From positions 3,535,926-3,599,925 of the forward strand of contig NC_087064.1 in NCBI RefSeq assembly GCF_963678635.1: DNA of 64,000 nt, in the 5' to 3' direction. A model generated the notes under the pieces. That model had not been told where the DNA came from and made no database searches. It worked only from the letters and a program-made list of their open reading frames with translations. Below, one piece after another: positions 10,515-21,643 of this stretch. The translations under genes and the position numbers were made by a program. Each line of letters begins with the position of its first letter. Within the stretch, counting starts at the first letter, position 1. Source of the stretch: Symsagittifera roscoffensis (lineage: Eukaryota; Xenacoelomorpha; Acoela; Convolutidae).

Positions 10515-11174
10515 ATTTCTAGGCCATGTTGTCTCTAAGGATGGTCTTTCCCCAATCGCTTCAAGAATTGATGATATAAAAAAATTGAAATCCCCAGAAT
10601 CAAAAACAGAAGTTCTAGGAGTATTAGGTGTCATGGGATTCTACAGCACATACATCATCAATTTTCACGTAGACGCAAAGTGTCTATATGAACTGGCAAA
10701 CAGTAACGACAAGTTACAATGGCTACCATGTCATGAAGAAGTTTTTCAAAAACTGAAAGACAATTTCTGTCATGATATTTCAAATGCTATACCTAATGTA
10801 AACTACCCATTCCACATTCACGCCGACTCCTCAAATGTAGGAACCGGGTGCTTACTCATCCAAGACCTTCCTGAAGGAAAAAGAATTGTTTCTGCAAATT
10901 CTAGAGTCTTTGATAAGGCCGAGTAGAAAATGTCTACTCAACATCGTGAACTATGTGGAATAATTTCTGCTTTGCAAACCTATGAATTCTACATTATAGG
11001 TTCACCCTTTCCTCTATACCTATATTGTGACCACAGACCTATTCTCTTCTTATGGTCCAGAAAAGGACAACTTTCGCACGGATTTTTCAAATATCAAGTC
11101 GTATTGACAAAATTCAACAATTTGTAAATAATCTATACCCCAGGTTCAAACCTAGCCTTTCCTGACTTATTGAG
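10515..11174 (+). pseudogene. pol: pol of element 1: RT connection and RNase H
   Basis: It continues in the frame of 10585-11526 after the shift near 10495. The Ty3/gypsy tether FLGHVVSKDG leads into FHIHADSSNVGTGCLL (first RNase H Asp), STQHRELCGIISALQ (Glu) and LYCDHRPILFL (second Asp). It closes with the classic YTPGSNLAFPDLLSR. Two in-frame stops interrupt it: TAG 10924-10926, directly before KMSTQHREL, and TAA 11125-11127, before IIYTPGS. Both lie inside conserved blocks and are point mutations rather than domain ends. Confidence 0.82.
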
Positions 11175-13237
11175 CCGAAATGTGCCCATCGCTGATATCA
11201 AAAGATACCAACTCGAACACAAAACCATTCCGAATGATATAAAGTTCATCCTAGACAATGGAGAACAAATATTTTATTCAGTACTCCACAAAAACGATAA
11301 TAACATATTTCAAAACGATTGCTATCCATTCATTGCTCAAGTGCAAGGCGGGAAAAAGAAATTAATCAATATCAGTGATAGAGGCGACTTCAGCATTGAA
11401 GATGCTCCAGAATATTTTGAGGATTCTGCGATTCAAAAGTGCGATGCAAAATACAACAAATTTCTTCCGATTTGGCAAACAAATCAACCAAATCAAGCGA
11501 CTATCTATACCAGATATAAACATTGAAAACATTTATGAAGAAACCCCAGATGAAATATCTGCACTTGATGATCCTTTGGAAAATTCAGAATGGCTTGACT
11601 TATATGAAGGCAATGTTGAGAACAACCTTCTCAACGACCTGGTTAAAGCAAAAAATGATTTTGCAACCAAAACAAGATCTTTGAAATTAATTGAACCTCT
11701 AAGTCTCCAGTCTGAGGAGAATAAATCTGATTCTCTTGAACTAATAGCAAAAATGACCGACTTTGCTAAAGCAAATTTAGATGTTGAAACAATCATGCGA
11801 GAGCAGTGTAACGATACTGTAATCATAGATATCAAAAACTGCATAAAACAAAACGAAAAGCCAGAAAGAAACAAAAAAAATCCTTATCGTGAAGAAAAAG
11901 GATTAAAAGCCTATATCAGGCAATTAGAATTGTTATTCATTGAAGACCAACATGATCTTCTATGTATTAATGAATATAATGACGACTATACTAAAAGTCC
12001 AAAAATTTGCTTGCCCATCTCTCTAGTGCTAAATTGCTTTGAGTTAGCTCATAAGCAACCTCTTAGCGGTCATCACGGCGAAACAAAAACTTTGGAAATA
12101 ATCAAAAGATATTTATATTTGCCCGGATTCTATAAATGGGTCAACACGCTTCTTCATGATTGTCTAGAATGTCAGAAGAATAAGCCTAAACGGAAAGACC
12201 TGAATGAAGCTCCCTTACAACAATGGGGACAATAAGAAACAATCCCAATGAAAACGATCCACATTGACCATAAAGGTCCACTCAGACCATCAAGTCACGG
12301 CAAAAACTTTTGCTTAGTTGTGATAGATGCGTTCTCTAGATATCTTCAAGTATATCCTTGCACCCATGCAGGCTCTAAGGAAACCATTAAGCTCTTAGAG
12401 AAATATATCACAACATTTGGTATTCCACAACAAAAAATTCATGATAATGGAAGTGCATTCATGAGTAATGACTTTGCTCATTGGTCCTCTGAGTTGGGAA
12501 TAACACTGAGACCAAGAACTACTTACTCGCCTTGTAACGGAAAAGTCGAAGTCCAGAACAAACAATTAACCCAGTACTTTCGACATTTCTTGAGTACCTC
12601 AGGCTCAAACTGGTCTGAGTTAACAAATAAGTTCGCTTTTGCACATAACACCGCCATTAATTCAAGTACAGGTTACACTCCATATGAGATTGTCTTTGGC
12701 ATAAAACCTCAGGTTCCCCTTAGCCTTAAATTAGGCCTCTACCGCGACCAAAACAAAAGATGTACCTCTGAATTTTGCGCTGGTCTCGAAAATCATGCTC
12801 ATACCGAGCATAAGTCAAACAATGAGACCATAGATAGATTTCTAAAAAATCAAATTTCCGCCGAAATACTGAAAAGGAAAAACGATTTTAAGTTGATTTA
12901 TAGTAATACCTGTACCCATTGCCACCGCATCACTAATAAGGCCCACATGTTCCGAAATCAATTTAAATTAGGACGGCCTAGAAAAGAAGGCAAAAAAAAG
13001 TTACTAGAAAAAAGATCCAAACCACTATTGAAATCTCAAAAGCTTTTGAATTTAAGATCTGGATCTTATACCGTAATTGAAAAAATCACGGAAGTTACGT
13101 ACGGAATTCAAAATGATTTCACTAACGAGAAAAAGATTGTCCACCGCAATCATATTGCTGAATACTTTCCTAAAGAACAACAAATGTCCAAACTACTACA
13201 AGAGTACTCTAGTGATTTATTTTCAAGTTTTTTATGA
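11175..13237 (+). pseudogene. pol: pol of element 1: integrase
   Basis: After a frame change between 11375 and 11526, the frame runs to 13237 with one stop (TAA 12233-12235). Order: an acidic spacer; an H2C2 zinc finger (histidines in ELAHKQPLSGHHG, cysteines in CLEC, about 12040-12175); the DDE core with IHIDHKGPL, HDNGSAF and CNGKVEVQN. D and E are separated by 34 residues rather than the usual 35. A basic segment RPRKEGKKK follows. The C-terminus has a GPY/F-like module (LRSGSYTVIEKITEVTYGI and VHRNHI, about 13051-13165). The substrate would be element cDNA ends. The short spacing may be decay or a lineage trait. Confidence 0.85.
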
Positions 13238-13329
13238 TCATATAACAAATCAACTCTTTCAATAAACCTAAACAGGTTGAAAATCTACAATACCAGTTTT
13301 GGCCAGTAGTCAACATTGGTTATCAGCAA

Positions 13330-13851
13330 ATGACTGATCATAACCCTACAAATGAGGATCAAAATAAAACCATTGTACATGAAAAATCATTGGATTCAGG
13401 CAGAGAAACGATGCATCTAAGAACTTTGTTCGATGCAACTGCGATTGACCAGAATCTTAGACCTATTCGAAGTTCAACTCCCTATCCTGTTGATAAAACC
13501 CCTAGTCCTTTTACTAGTCAATCTAGTAGTTATGGCCACCGCCGCCTACCTAGCCGCAGTATAAGTCCTAATACTAGTCTCGCAAATGACTTTGGCCACC
13601 GCCACCAAAATATAACAACACAATATAATACTCCCCGTCCTCCTGATTTCCCTCGTTCATCTGAATCATCAGAAAGTTTTACTGATGGAAAAAATATCCC
13701 TTATAGCTCTCAGGAAAGCTTCTATGAGAACACTCAATCCGCACCTGGGTCACTTTCCGAATCTAAAAGACCTAAACGGACAAATCGTCCTACAAACTTC
13801 TATGGAACTACAATTCCATCTAGTATAATTGGCAAATTTAAAAAAAAATAA
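13330..13851 (+). pseudogene. Pol C-terminal tail ORF of element 1
   Basis: A 173-codon open frame after integrase, rich in Ser/Pro/Arg/Asn, with no fold recognised. It ends with KRPKRTNRPTNFYG. A similar ending, KKPTRFYGDP, closes the pol-side tail of element 2 (about 44340-44370), so this is likely a conserved C-terminal signature of the polyprotein rather than an independent gene. Its frame differs from integrase, implying another shift or a separate start at the ATG 13330. Confidence 0.5.
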
Positions 13852-14949
13852 TAAACACCAACTATTTGTTTTGCCAAAACTAATATTTTTTTAACATTCT
13901 TTTTTATCGGCCTTTCTTTTTCTTTTCTCTTTTATAATTCTTTTGTTTGTAATTAAACCACAAAAACACAAAAAATAAACATATTTACAAATAGATTTTA
14001 AAATAACTTTTATAAAGGTTAGACTTTATATCCGTAAAAGATTTGATCAGTTTAACAGCCGCCATCTTCTCAAGTGAATTTTCAGCGGCCCTACTCAGGC
14101 TCCGCACTGCAAACTGCAGCGCTGAATAAGGCCGCCACCAAGCTTGATAGATATCTTCTAACATAATGTCCAGCTCTATCTTTTTCCTAAAAACTTCTCT
14201 AGCTTACATCCTCTCTAAAGTATAAGGACAAAAAGTCCATTGTTTCTTTTGAGACCACATCGTCTCCCATCTATGGACTCCACATTTTCTTGGCAAGGAA
14301 CTTACTCTGAATTGAGCCCAACTCAAATAATTCACCGGCATTTAGTACCGGATACTTCCAGATAAAACTCCGGTCCATAAAAATCATAAACTCCATCGGC
14401 GTTAAGTTTACCCCTTTCTCCACTAGCCCGTCGTGTAATTCATTTTGAGCGATAAATTTTTTTTAAAAATAATAGGATTACAGATCAAGTTTAACAGAAA
14501 GCAAATAAATGATGTTGCTATTAGGCCTCTTTTATGAAGAGATGTTTATTTTTCATTTTTTTCCTCCTCCAATAGGGAAGTGGAAAGCAGTTGTTAAAAA
14601 TTAACATCAGCATAAACGAATATAAATTTGTTCACTGCTAGATCGCACCAAATCAGAACTAAGTGGAACCACGACATTAAAGAGTGGAAAAAACCACAAC
14701 ATTACAAAACGAATGCCAAAGGAAATACGAATTCAAACAAGAGACGCCGAATAACAACGGCCAATCAGAGCTTAGATTTGCGAAAAAAGCAAAAACAGCC
14801 TTTAAAAACTAACTGATATACAGTTATTTTCATTCTTGCTCAATTCCACATCTTGATTCCTAAACCTCCTCTCTCCAAAAATTAAATCTGCTGAATTCCT
14901 CCACAAAAATAAAAATCTAACTCAGATTTCCCATCAAAAAATCCACAAA
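13852..14949 (+). other. Element 1 intergenic stretch between pol tail and env
   Basis: T-rich tract, then a mixed-composition stretch at 14060-14160 where TTCAGCG near 14080 is repeated inverted as CGCTGAA near 14120. A short basic ORF of 62 codons at 14628-14816 has no recognised homology. The env message of such elements is usually spliced, and splice signals may lie here; I cannot assign them. Confidence 0.4.
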
Positions 14950-16066
14950 ATGACAAATCCAAAAAGCGAACTAGAGGAAGGTGAACTAATGGACCAAGAT
15001 CCTTTTCTAACCACTCTCGAGGAAATGCTTAAAATGAGTACTTTTAAAAATTCTTTTGCTATCATTCACCACCAAAAAATAAATTTGCAAAAATTTATTT
15101 GGTTCGTCTCTTAACTCTAATAATTTTTTCGAATCAAACCTCAGCATTTGATCCGAAAAAACAATTGTATTCAAATACTGCAAATAATCATCGGGTTGCT
15201 CATTATGATTGTCAACTAATGACTTCTAACAAAATGTGCTCTCTAAATAAAGTAGCACCTTGCAAAGTCCAACCAGAAAATATTAAAGTAACCAATGCTT
15301 ATGTTACTCTTTATCAGAGACATTATCGCACAAAAGTAAATGCGACATTGTGTCCAATCAAACACCAATCAATGCGTTGGTTCTGCGATTCTTTTGATTA
15401 AAGTGGTATCGACGCTCGAAAAAATTATGATCACTACTGATCTCCATTTATCTGCCGATCAATGTAAATCGGCCGCCGACAGAGGCTATCTTAACCTAGG
15501 CTCTGCTAGTATTGGAAATTTTCCTTTCAAATTTAATGTTAAAACAGTAACTAATGCCCATGCTGGCAAAGTTGACGGCGAACATCATATTGAATGTGAT
15601 GGCCGTTCTTGGGTTAAACTGGACACTTATGAAACTTTCATGCAAAATGTAACTCTGACTGTTAACCTCAAATTTTTAGAAAAACGAATACACCCGTATA
15701 TTCGGGAAAGTACAATACTATTTAGAAAAATGCGGAGTAGCCTTCGCCTCTTTTCTATTTGTGAAATTCATACTAGATTGCCTAGTATTCATAATGCATA
15801 TTCACAAAATCACCTGCCGCTCACTACACTTTGGCAAAGTATTGCTTGCCGCCTCTTACAATATACTTTTCGCTTCCATAGTGACCTCAATTTTCACTCA
15901 AGATGAGCAAAATGAAAAATTAGAACAAGAATATGATCAAAAAATACAAGCCCCTCTTTTAGAGGAAATTGATAAAGTAAACCAGGATCGCATGTATCCT
16001 CACATCCAATTAACAAGTTTTGAGAGAAGAACTCAAAACTTGGATCAACCAACAAACCCAGTCTAA
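14950..16066 (+). pseudogene. env-like glycoprotein region of element 1 (frameshifted, internally deleted)
   Basis: Three overlapping frames in series. ATG 14950 opens a short acidic leader of 54 codons. The next frame (about 15070-15401) has a hydrophobic stretch ending NQTSAF, resembling a signal peptide, then a Cys-bearing ectodomain start with YDC and two further Cys. After a stop at 15399 the next frame (to about 15690) continues Cys-containing ectodomain with NVTLTV sequons. The last frame (about 15710-16066) has two hydrophobic helices and a charged tail. The Cys and Tyr-Asp-Cys pattern recalls env-like proteins of gypsy elements in aquatic invertebrates. The ectodomain is short for such a protein, so a sizeable deletion near 15690-15710 is likely. 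It cannot encode a working product. Confidence 0.62.
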
Positions 16067-16110
16067 TAAAAAAAATTCTACTGTTCTAGGATATACCAAC
16101 TGATTCAACT

Positions 16111-16751
16111 ATGGACGCAACACTTGACGACAACGTGAGAGGATTTGAGGATCTTCTCTCACTCCTGCCACCAACCGATCCACTGGACTCGCAGATTTCA
16201 GCACTCACTCAACAACCAACTGTTTCTACTACTACAATCCCCACTGCAAAGCCGACCTCAACAGGATCCGTCGTTGAGCCACTACTTCAAACCAATTCAA
16301 CTGTCCCAATAACTACAGCATCAAAACCACCACCCCTAAAATTTTCACCCCATGATTTCAAAAACCATATAATAAGATACTAACGGCAAATACGCCGGTA
16401 TCAACTTCTCAATATCCAATGACCATTAGGCGACAGCCCTTACACCCCACTGCATTAAATACTAAATTACCTATTCAGTTAGAAAGGGAACGATACATTA
16501 ATTCTAACAGTAATCCCGGCTTCGATATGGATCTCAATTATTCTTTGAATCCATTAATCAACCGTTTTAAATTAGAAGCCTATCACCCCATAAAAAAAAT
16601 GTACCCCATAACTAATTCCCTTCTTGAGTATCAAAAAATATATGTCCCAGCAAAATATCTGACAGCAAAATTACAAACCCCCCAGTTGGATGACTTACTG
16701 AACAATTTCAGCGCAGTCATATACATGAAACGCATCAAATCCGGGAGCTAA
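16111..16751 (+). pseudogene. Post-env ORFs of element 1
   Basis: Two open stretches, 16111-16383 (90 codons, Pro/Thr-rich, starting MDATLDDNVRGFEDLL) and 16419-16751 (110 codons), in different frames. They may be one original ORF split by a shift. Neither matches a family I recognise. They lie between env and the polypurine tract, where most gypsy elements have no coding sequence. From 16752 to 17335 I see only AT-rich untranslated sequence. Confidence 0.45.
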
Positions 16752-17335
16752 AAAAGCAAATCCATAATTTGAAAACAAAAAATCACCATTTTATAGCCCG
16801 GTTGGAAGGAAAATTAGAAAAATTTATCTTTCATCTAAACATTTATTCTTTCGTTTTATATAGCTATGTAGTATAGCTAATAATTTTGCTTTTCTCAACA
16901 ATTTTGATTTCTATAAAAAACAAAAAAAAATACACCCTTTTGTATGAGCCAGTCCTCCCCGTATTACGCATATGGACACCCACTTCACATACTACAGGAC
17001 GAAAAGGAAACTTCGAGAAAAGAATGTTCAAGGAATGATAATATTAAACTGACCTGCAAACTTTTGAGAAACAAATAATTTTGATGTATTTAATTTTATA
17101 GTTAAATCTCTTGGTTGTGTAAACTCTATTTTGATATATAAATGTAACTGATGTATTTATATTCATTCAAGCCTGACTCAAAGTATCAGATGTTCAAAAA
17201 CATCTGCTACCTATCTTTACCAACAAACTACTGAACAAATTTCATGAGATTGAAAGAAAAAGCTTTGATCGATCAACAATTACCCTACTATTCAAGTGAA
17301 AGTAAAAATGAAAGTTTTAGTTTTTTTCCTCTCCA

Positions 17336-17351
17336 AATAGGAGGATGGATA
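17336..17351 (+). other. Polypurine tract of element 1
   Basis: AATAGGAGGATGGATA lies immediately before the 3' LTR, where plus-strand DNA synthesis is primed. It is not perfectly purine, which may be decay. Confidence 0.55.
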
Positions 17352-17981
17352 TGTTCTGATTTCAAATAGAAACAGAAACATGAATTATTTTATTGAGCTC
17401 ACAAAGTGTGACGCCGCCCCCACCACAAAATAAATATGTTTTTATTCCCATGTAAAAGGAAGGGAAATGCTTTTGGAATATTTCGTATAACGTTTTAAGC
17501 ATTGAGAATTGAAACGACTCTTCTCGTTCAATGCGAATAAAAACGATTCCTCTCGTAAAATACGAGCATACGAAACATTCTTCTCGTAAAATACGAAAGT
17601 ACGAATAGAGAATACGAAGTTAAGAAGTAACTTCTCATTTGATACGAAAAGTGGTACGATTTCCCATCTGAGTGTAAATAGAAGCTCAAAACTACGGGAA
17701 TTCATTCCCAACAATATCTCTTCTAACACCAACACCACTCTCTTCAACCACCCCAACCATTCTCTAAAATAATATCCAATTCAGTAAAAATATCTCTAAT
17801 CTCATCGTTAAAATAGATATTGAGTCAAAAGGCAACTTGCTGTAAATTCATACTAACTTCTTTTCTAATAAAATATTTCTCAGCGAATTTTAGATTTACT
17901 TTATAAGATAGAAAGTAGAAAGGACCCTTTATTCCTAGCAAGCGTTTTGTCCGGCGCACATATTGTTGCTAGCTCGTAATA
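17352..17981 (+). repeat. 3' LTR of element 1
   Basis: Same 630-bp length and ends as 5890-6519, with about 24 substitutions and no indels by hand alignment. Its TATA-like octamer is altered to TGTAAATA at 17673-17680. The downstream flank (TGGCCCGGCG) does not repeat the upstream flank of the 5' LTR. Confidence 0.93.
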
Positions 17982-18224
17982 TGGCCCGGCGATAAGTCGT
18001 TGAAGGGGGGGTGGGGTGGGTGAATTTGGTACTAAAACGGACTTTTGTTGCTTTCATCATTTTTGAATCATAGAGAGACAGGCTTTAAAATCTAATATAG
18101 TTGATTAATTAAAACATGAAACTCCAATAGTGTTGGAGGTCGTAATAAACTTTCAGAAATCAGATGATAAAATTAAATTCGAGCAAAAAAATTAGATCGG
18201 TTTATCTCGACAGAGAAGTTTGGT

Positions 18225-19130
18225 TTTCAGAATGTGAATCAAGGCTTCAATATGTTACTATAATTGAATCCCAAGGTGGTCAAATTTGGCTAAAAATCAT
18301 CTAGCCTGCGCCCAAATCACTTCAAACTTTAAATAAATAGTTGAAACAACTAACAAAAAAAATGCCCTTAATTTAGTGCTTTGAGTAAACATTGTCTGGC
18401 TTCTTTTTCAAAAAAAAATTTGTCGTTTTGCTTTATGATTTCGGAAGCAGGCATATGTCACAATATAGCAGATGAACGAAATGTTGATGAAACAATAATG
18501 AACGAAATTTTTTCTAGAAAATTTGTTTAAAACGCTTTTTTGGGCTTTTTTGGTGTGAAAAAACAACAAACATCGCCCGGCAGAAAAAATATTGATTTTT
18601 GCAAGTTGGTTTATTAAGTTTTGTCACAAAGTTTTCGAGAACTTATACAAAACCTTTTTGAGATTGTATGTGAAACTAATAAACTCTGCTCCATTTAAGG
18701 CGGGGGAAGCAAATTTAGCTTTTGTGAAAAAATTCGATTACTTTTTTCAGGCCGGCCTTAGACGATTCTCTGATATCTAAATTACTAAATCATCTGTAAA
18801 TTGCGCAGCTTTGTTTTAGGCACTTTTAGAAGAGGAACCAAAAAGTGCTCTTTATTGGGAGAATGCTGCCAATTTTATGTTAAAATGTGCTGAAGGCTCA
18901 CTCAGTCAGTCATAACTAATCTTGTCATTGCAAAAAAGAGGAGGGGGTTTATTCAAAAAAAAAACCCTGGTCATCCACCCCTGTCCTCCCAAAAAAAAGT
19001 TTTAAAAAAAGAATTACAAGCCCCTCCTCCCCATTTTCGATCAAAATCGAAACGCGTTACCTTGTGGTGCCCTCTCTTGTTTTTGGTGCCCAACTGGAGG
19101 TACTGAGGGTCCATCCGAGATGGTGCTCCT
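18225..19130 (+). repeat. Decayed upstream copy of cadherin intron 3 end plus part of exon 4
   Basis: This segment aligns along its length with 19150-20262. Shared landmarks in the same order are ACTATAATTGAATCCC, the GCGCCCAA block, GCATATGTCACAATATAGCA, TGCAAGTTG, GAGAATGCTGCCAATTTT and AGTCATAACTA. The end reaches into exon sequence: 19015-19115 matches the first approximately 78 bases of exon 4 (20185-20262). Here the acceptor TTTAG has become TTTCG and the reading frame is lost. It is a pseudo-exon with its upstream intron. Confidence 0.75.
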
Positions 19131-20184
19131 GAGATATAGTTTTTAGAATAAGATTTATGGCTGAAATGGTTCAACATTTTACTATACTTGAATCTCAGGG
19201 TAGTCATTTTTGGCTACAAAACATCCAGCTTGCGCCCAATTTACTTCACACTTAGTCAAAACAGTTAGCCAAAACGAAAAATAGTAAATTTTTTTCCAAA
19301 AAAAGTATCGCCATTAATTTATTGCTTTCAATCAACATTATTTGGCTCGTCTTTTTGAAAAAAAAATCCTTTGAATTTTTGCTGTCGACACAGGCATGTC
19401 ACAATTTAGCAACCAATAACTGCGTCAGAAACATTGTACTGAAATATTTTACCTATTTAGGAGCGCGCCATGCTGAATGCTGTTAAATCTATGGAGAAAT
19501 CTATAATTGTCTTTTAAAAGTGTAACCTTGTAATTCGCAAAAAAATCATGAAACTCAACTTGATACAAATTGAAAAATTTTCAAGAATTGAAAAGTTTTT
19601 CTTCCTTTGCAGTATTATAGCAGAGTTATTTATGTGAAAATAAAATAAATTTTTTGACTAAAGTTAGCTGTATCGGTCTAATTGTATCAGTGCTAAGCCG
19701 GAAAACTGATTCCAACATAATATTTGATTTTTTTGTGCATGTACCAAAAGTTTTTTTTGAAAATCTGTTTCAAAATATTTTAAAGTTTAGTCTAGAAAAA
19801 TAGTTTGTAAAGCTTTTTTGGTTTGAAAAAGAACATATCTAGCCCAATAGAAAAGTGCATTGAATTATGCAAGTTGATTTGAGAATTAGAGAAAACATGT
19901 TGTAAAAGGTATGTAACAAAAACGTGTGCAATTTTTTCTTAGGAACTTTTAGAAGAGGAACCGAAATGTGCGTTTTATTAGGAGAACACTGCCAATTTTT
20001 ATGTTCAAATGTGCTGAATGCTCACTTAGCCAGTCATAACTATTCCTGTGATTGCAAAAAAGAAAGGGGGTTTATGAGAAAGTGAAATCCTTGGTCATCC
20101 GCCCCTGCCCCTTCCCAAAAATCCGGCCCTGAACCCTGAATAGAATAGTAATAAAAAAGAATTACAAGCCCCTCCCAATTTTAG
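19131..20184 (+). repeat. Downstream duplication unit in cadherin intron 3
   Basis: Parent or sister of the unit at 18225-19130, running directly into the functional exon 4. The acceptor is CAATTTTAG ending at 20184. Apart from the duplication I see no gene in it. Confidence 0.7.
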
Positions 20185-20398
20185 ATCGAAATCGAGGCGC
20201 GTGACCTGGGAGTGCCCTCTCTTGTCTCTTCTGTCCAACTGGAGGTGCTGGTGGTCCATCCGGAGTTCTCCCAGCCCCTCTTCTCCCCCCGAGAGACGGA
20301 GGTGGGGCTGCAGGAAATGAATGACCTCGTCTCGTTCCTCACTCAAGTACACGCGTTTGACAACGTCGGCCAACAGCTCAGATACTTCATCATTGCAG
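20185..20398 (+). CDS. Cadherin gene, exon 4 in window
   Basis: The exon starts IEIEARDLGVPSLVSSV, the last strand of an EC repeat with the A-x-D-x-G-x-P-S-L signature. It continues through VQLEVLVVHPEFSQPLFSP. The usual DxNDNxPxF linker is replaced here by VHPEFSQPLF, so calcium-binding residues are missing at this junction. It then enters the next repeat and ends YFIIAG at the donor GCAG|GTGAAC, phase 1. GC is clearly higher than the flanking introns. It is the functional partner of the pseudo-exon near 19015-19115. Confidence 0.88.
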
Positions 20399-21489
20399 GT
20401 GAACACTTTTTTTAATTAAAAAACACACGGATCTACTTAAAAATCGCCCTCCTTCTGGTATCTACTAGAGAATTGCCACCCCTGCAAATAAAAGCAGTAA
20501 ATAGCATTAGAACGATGTGTTCAAATTTCAATTTTGTGCATTCTGATTGCCAGAATTTCCTTTAATGTAATCTACTTAACAATTGACGCCCTTTCTTGAA
20601 AGAAGGGGGATTGTTAAGTAGATCCAAAAGCACTTTACTTTATTTTATACAAAAAGTATTGGAAGGTGTAACTTAAACATGACTTTTAAACAATAAGAGT
20701 TTTTTGGTCATTAGCATTTTAATTGGTAAACGAGTTAGTTAACGAGTTAGTTTTAGAGAATAACTAAGATACTTTGTCCTTGCCGGTGAATTATTTTTTC
20801 AATTTAAGATTAATAGATAGTTATTTCAAAATCAAATTTGTTTCTGCTAATCAAAAATCATTATCCTTTAATTTGTTACATGAGGCAAAAAAACCGAGAA
20901 TTTTTCAAGTGATTGCAGGTGAAACACTTTTTCTTCAGGTGAAACACTTCTTTTTGAAAACTTTTCAACATATTCTAAAACTTTTTAATATTAATGGAAA
21001 GTATTTCTATAACTAAATATGTTACTAAATACTAAATACTAAATAATACTAAAACTCAATCAAAAATCGTGGAAGGACAACTGAGACACATTATTGCAAG
21101 TTGAACAATTTTTTTTCAAAAAAATCAAAAGATTTCGATTCGGTAATAAGTTGTTTCTTAAAATCAATGGAATTTATTTCTAACAGAAAATTTGTTCTCT
21201 ATTAAACAAAAAAATTAGTTTTTATTTTTGCATGCATTTTAATTGATAGTGATTTTCGGAGAAAGTTTGACCAAAAATTGAATTGTTCGATACTTGGTCA
21301 GCTGCTACCGACGTTCTTCCTAACGGCTCCACCAATGCGTCAAGAGTTTTCAATTTATATAGCTGCTATATACTATCATGTAACGTTATATTGTATTAAA
21401 ACACACTTTGGTTTAAAAATATCAGACAATAGTAATTTCGGTGAGAAAAAAGCCTTGGTTTTAAATGAAGAGTTAAATGGTTTTTGCAG
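20399..21489 (+). other. Cadherin intron 4
   Basis: AT-rich. Contains small local duplications such as GAGTTAGTTAACGAGTTAG near 20735 and GGTGAAACACTT near 20920-20945. I see no gene or transposon. Acceptor TTTTTGCAG ends at 21489. Confidence 0.7.
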
Positions 21490-21643
21490 GAAATGAGATG
21501 AACTTATTTCAACTGGACGCCATCTCTGGCAACCTGTCCCGTTCAGGCCTTCAGGTGGACAAGGAGACAGTGAACCCTGACAAGAACCCTGGAAGTGACG
21601 TCACTCTGTCTGTCCAGGCCACCAGACTCACTGACATGATCCG
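21490..21643 (+). CDS. Cadherin gene, exon 5 in window
   Basis: Phase 1 entry completes GGA, giving IIAGNEMNLFQLDAIS across the junction. LFQLDAISGNLSRSG is the standard cadherin F-x-ID-x-x-S/T-G-x-L pattern. The segment after it (VDKETVNPDKNPGSDVTLSVQAT) has the strand LSVQAT expected before the next linker. The exon ends ATG ATC CG at a GTCAGT donor (phase 2). A poly-G tract of about 15 bases (21680-21696) lies just inside the following intron. Confidence 0.87.

Larger units (their letters stand above)
5890..17981 (+). mobile_element. Ty3/gypsy LTR retrotransposon 1 (12.1 kb, env-bearing, macro-domain-bearing, defective)
   Basis: This is a full-length but inactive LTR retroelement inside cadherin intron 3, in the gene's orientation. 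Order: 5' LTR, primer-binding site, gag with CCHC knuckle, protease, macro domain, reverse transcriptase, RNase H, integrase, C-terminal tail ORF, env-like region, further 3' ORFs, polypurine tract, 3' LTR. The order protease-RT-RNase H-integrase identifies Ty3/gypsy. Both LTRs are exactly 630 bp and differ at about 24 positions without indels. Coding regions carry in-frame stops of all three types and several frameshifts, so no ORF is intact. No target-site duplication is visible: the 5' flank ends CGTTGAC and the 3' flank begins TGGCCC. At 12 kb it is large for the group, because of the env and accessory region. Confidence 0.93.

Noticed and set aside
6783-13237. Alternative genetic code (stop codons read as Gln) in the retroelements
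   Set aside because: TGA, TAA and TAG all occur in frame along with single-base shifts, and the cadherin and CAP-G exons use no internal stops. Ordinary decay explains it.
20095-20406. Minus-strand ORF over cadherin exon 4 and its similarity to 18971-19207
   Set aside because: Shadow of the plus-strand exon. The similarity reflects the exon duplication, not a minus-strand gene.
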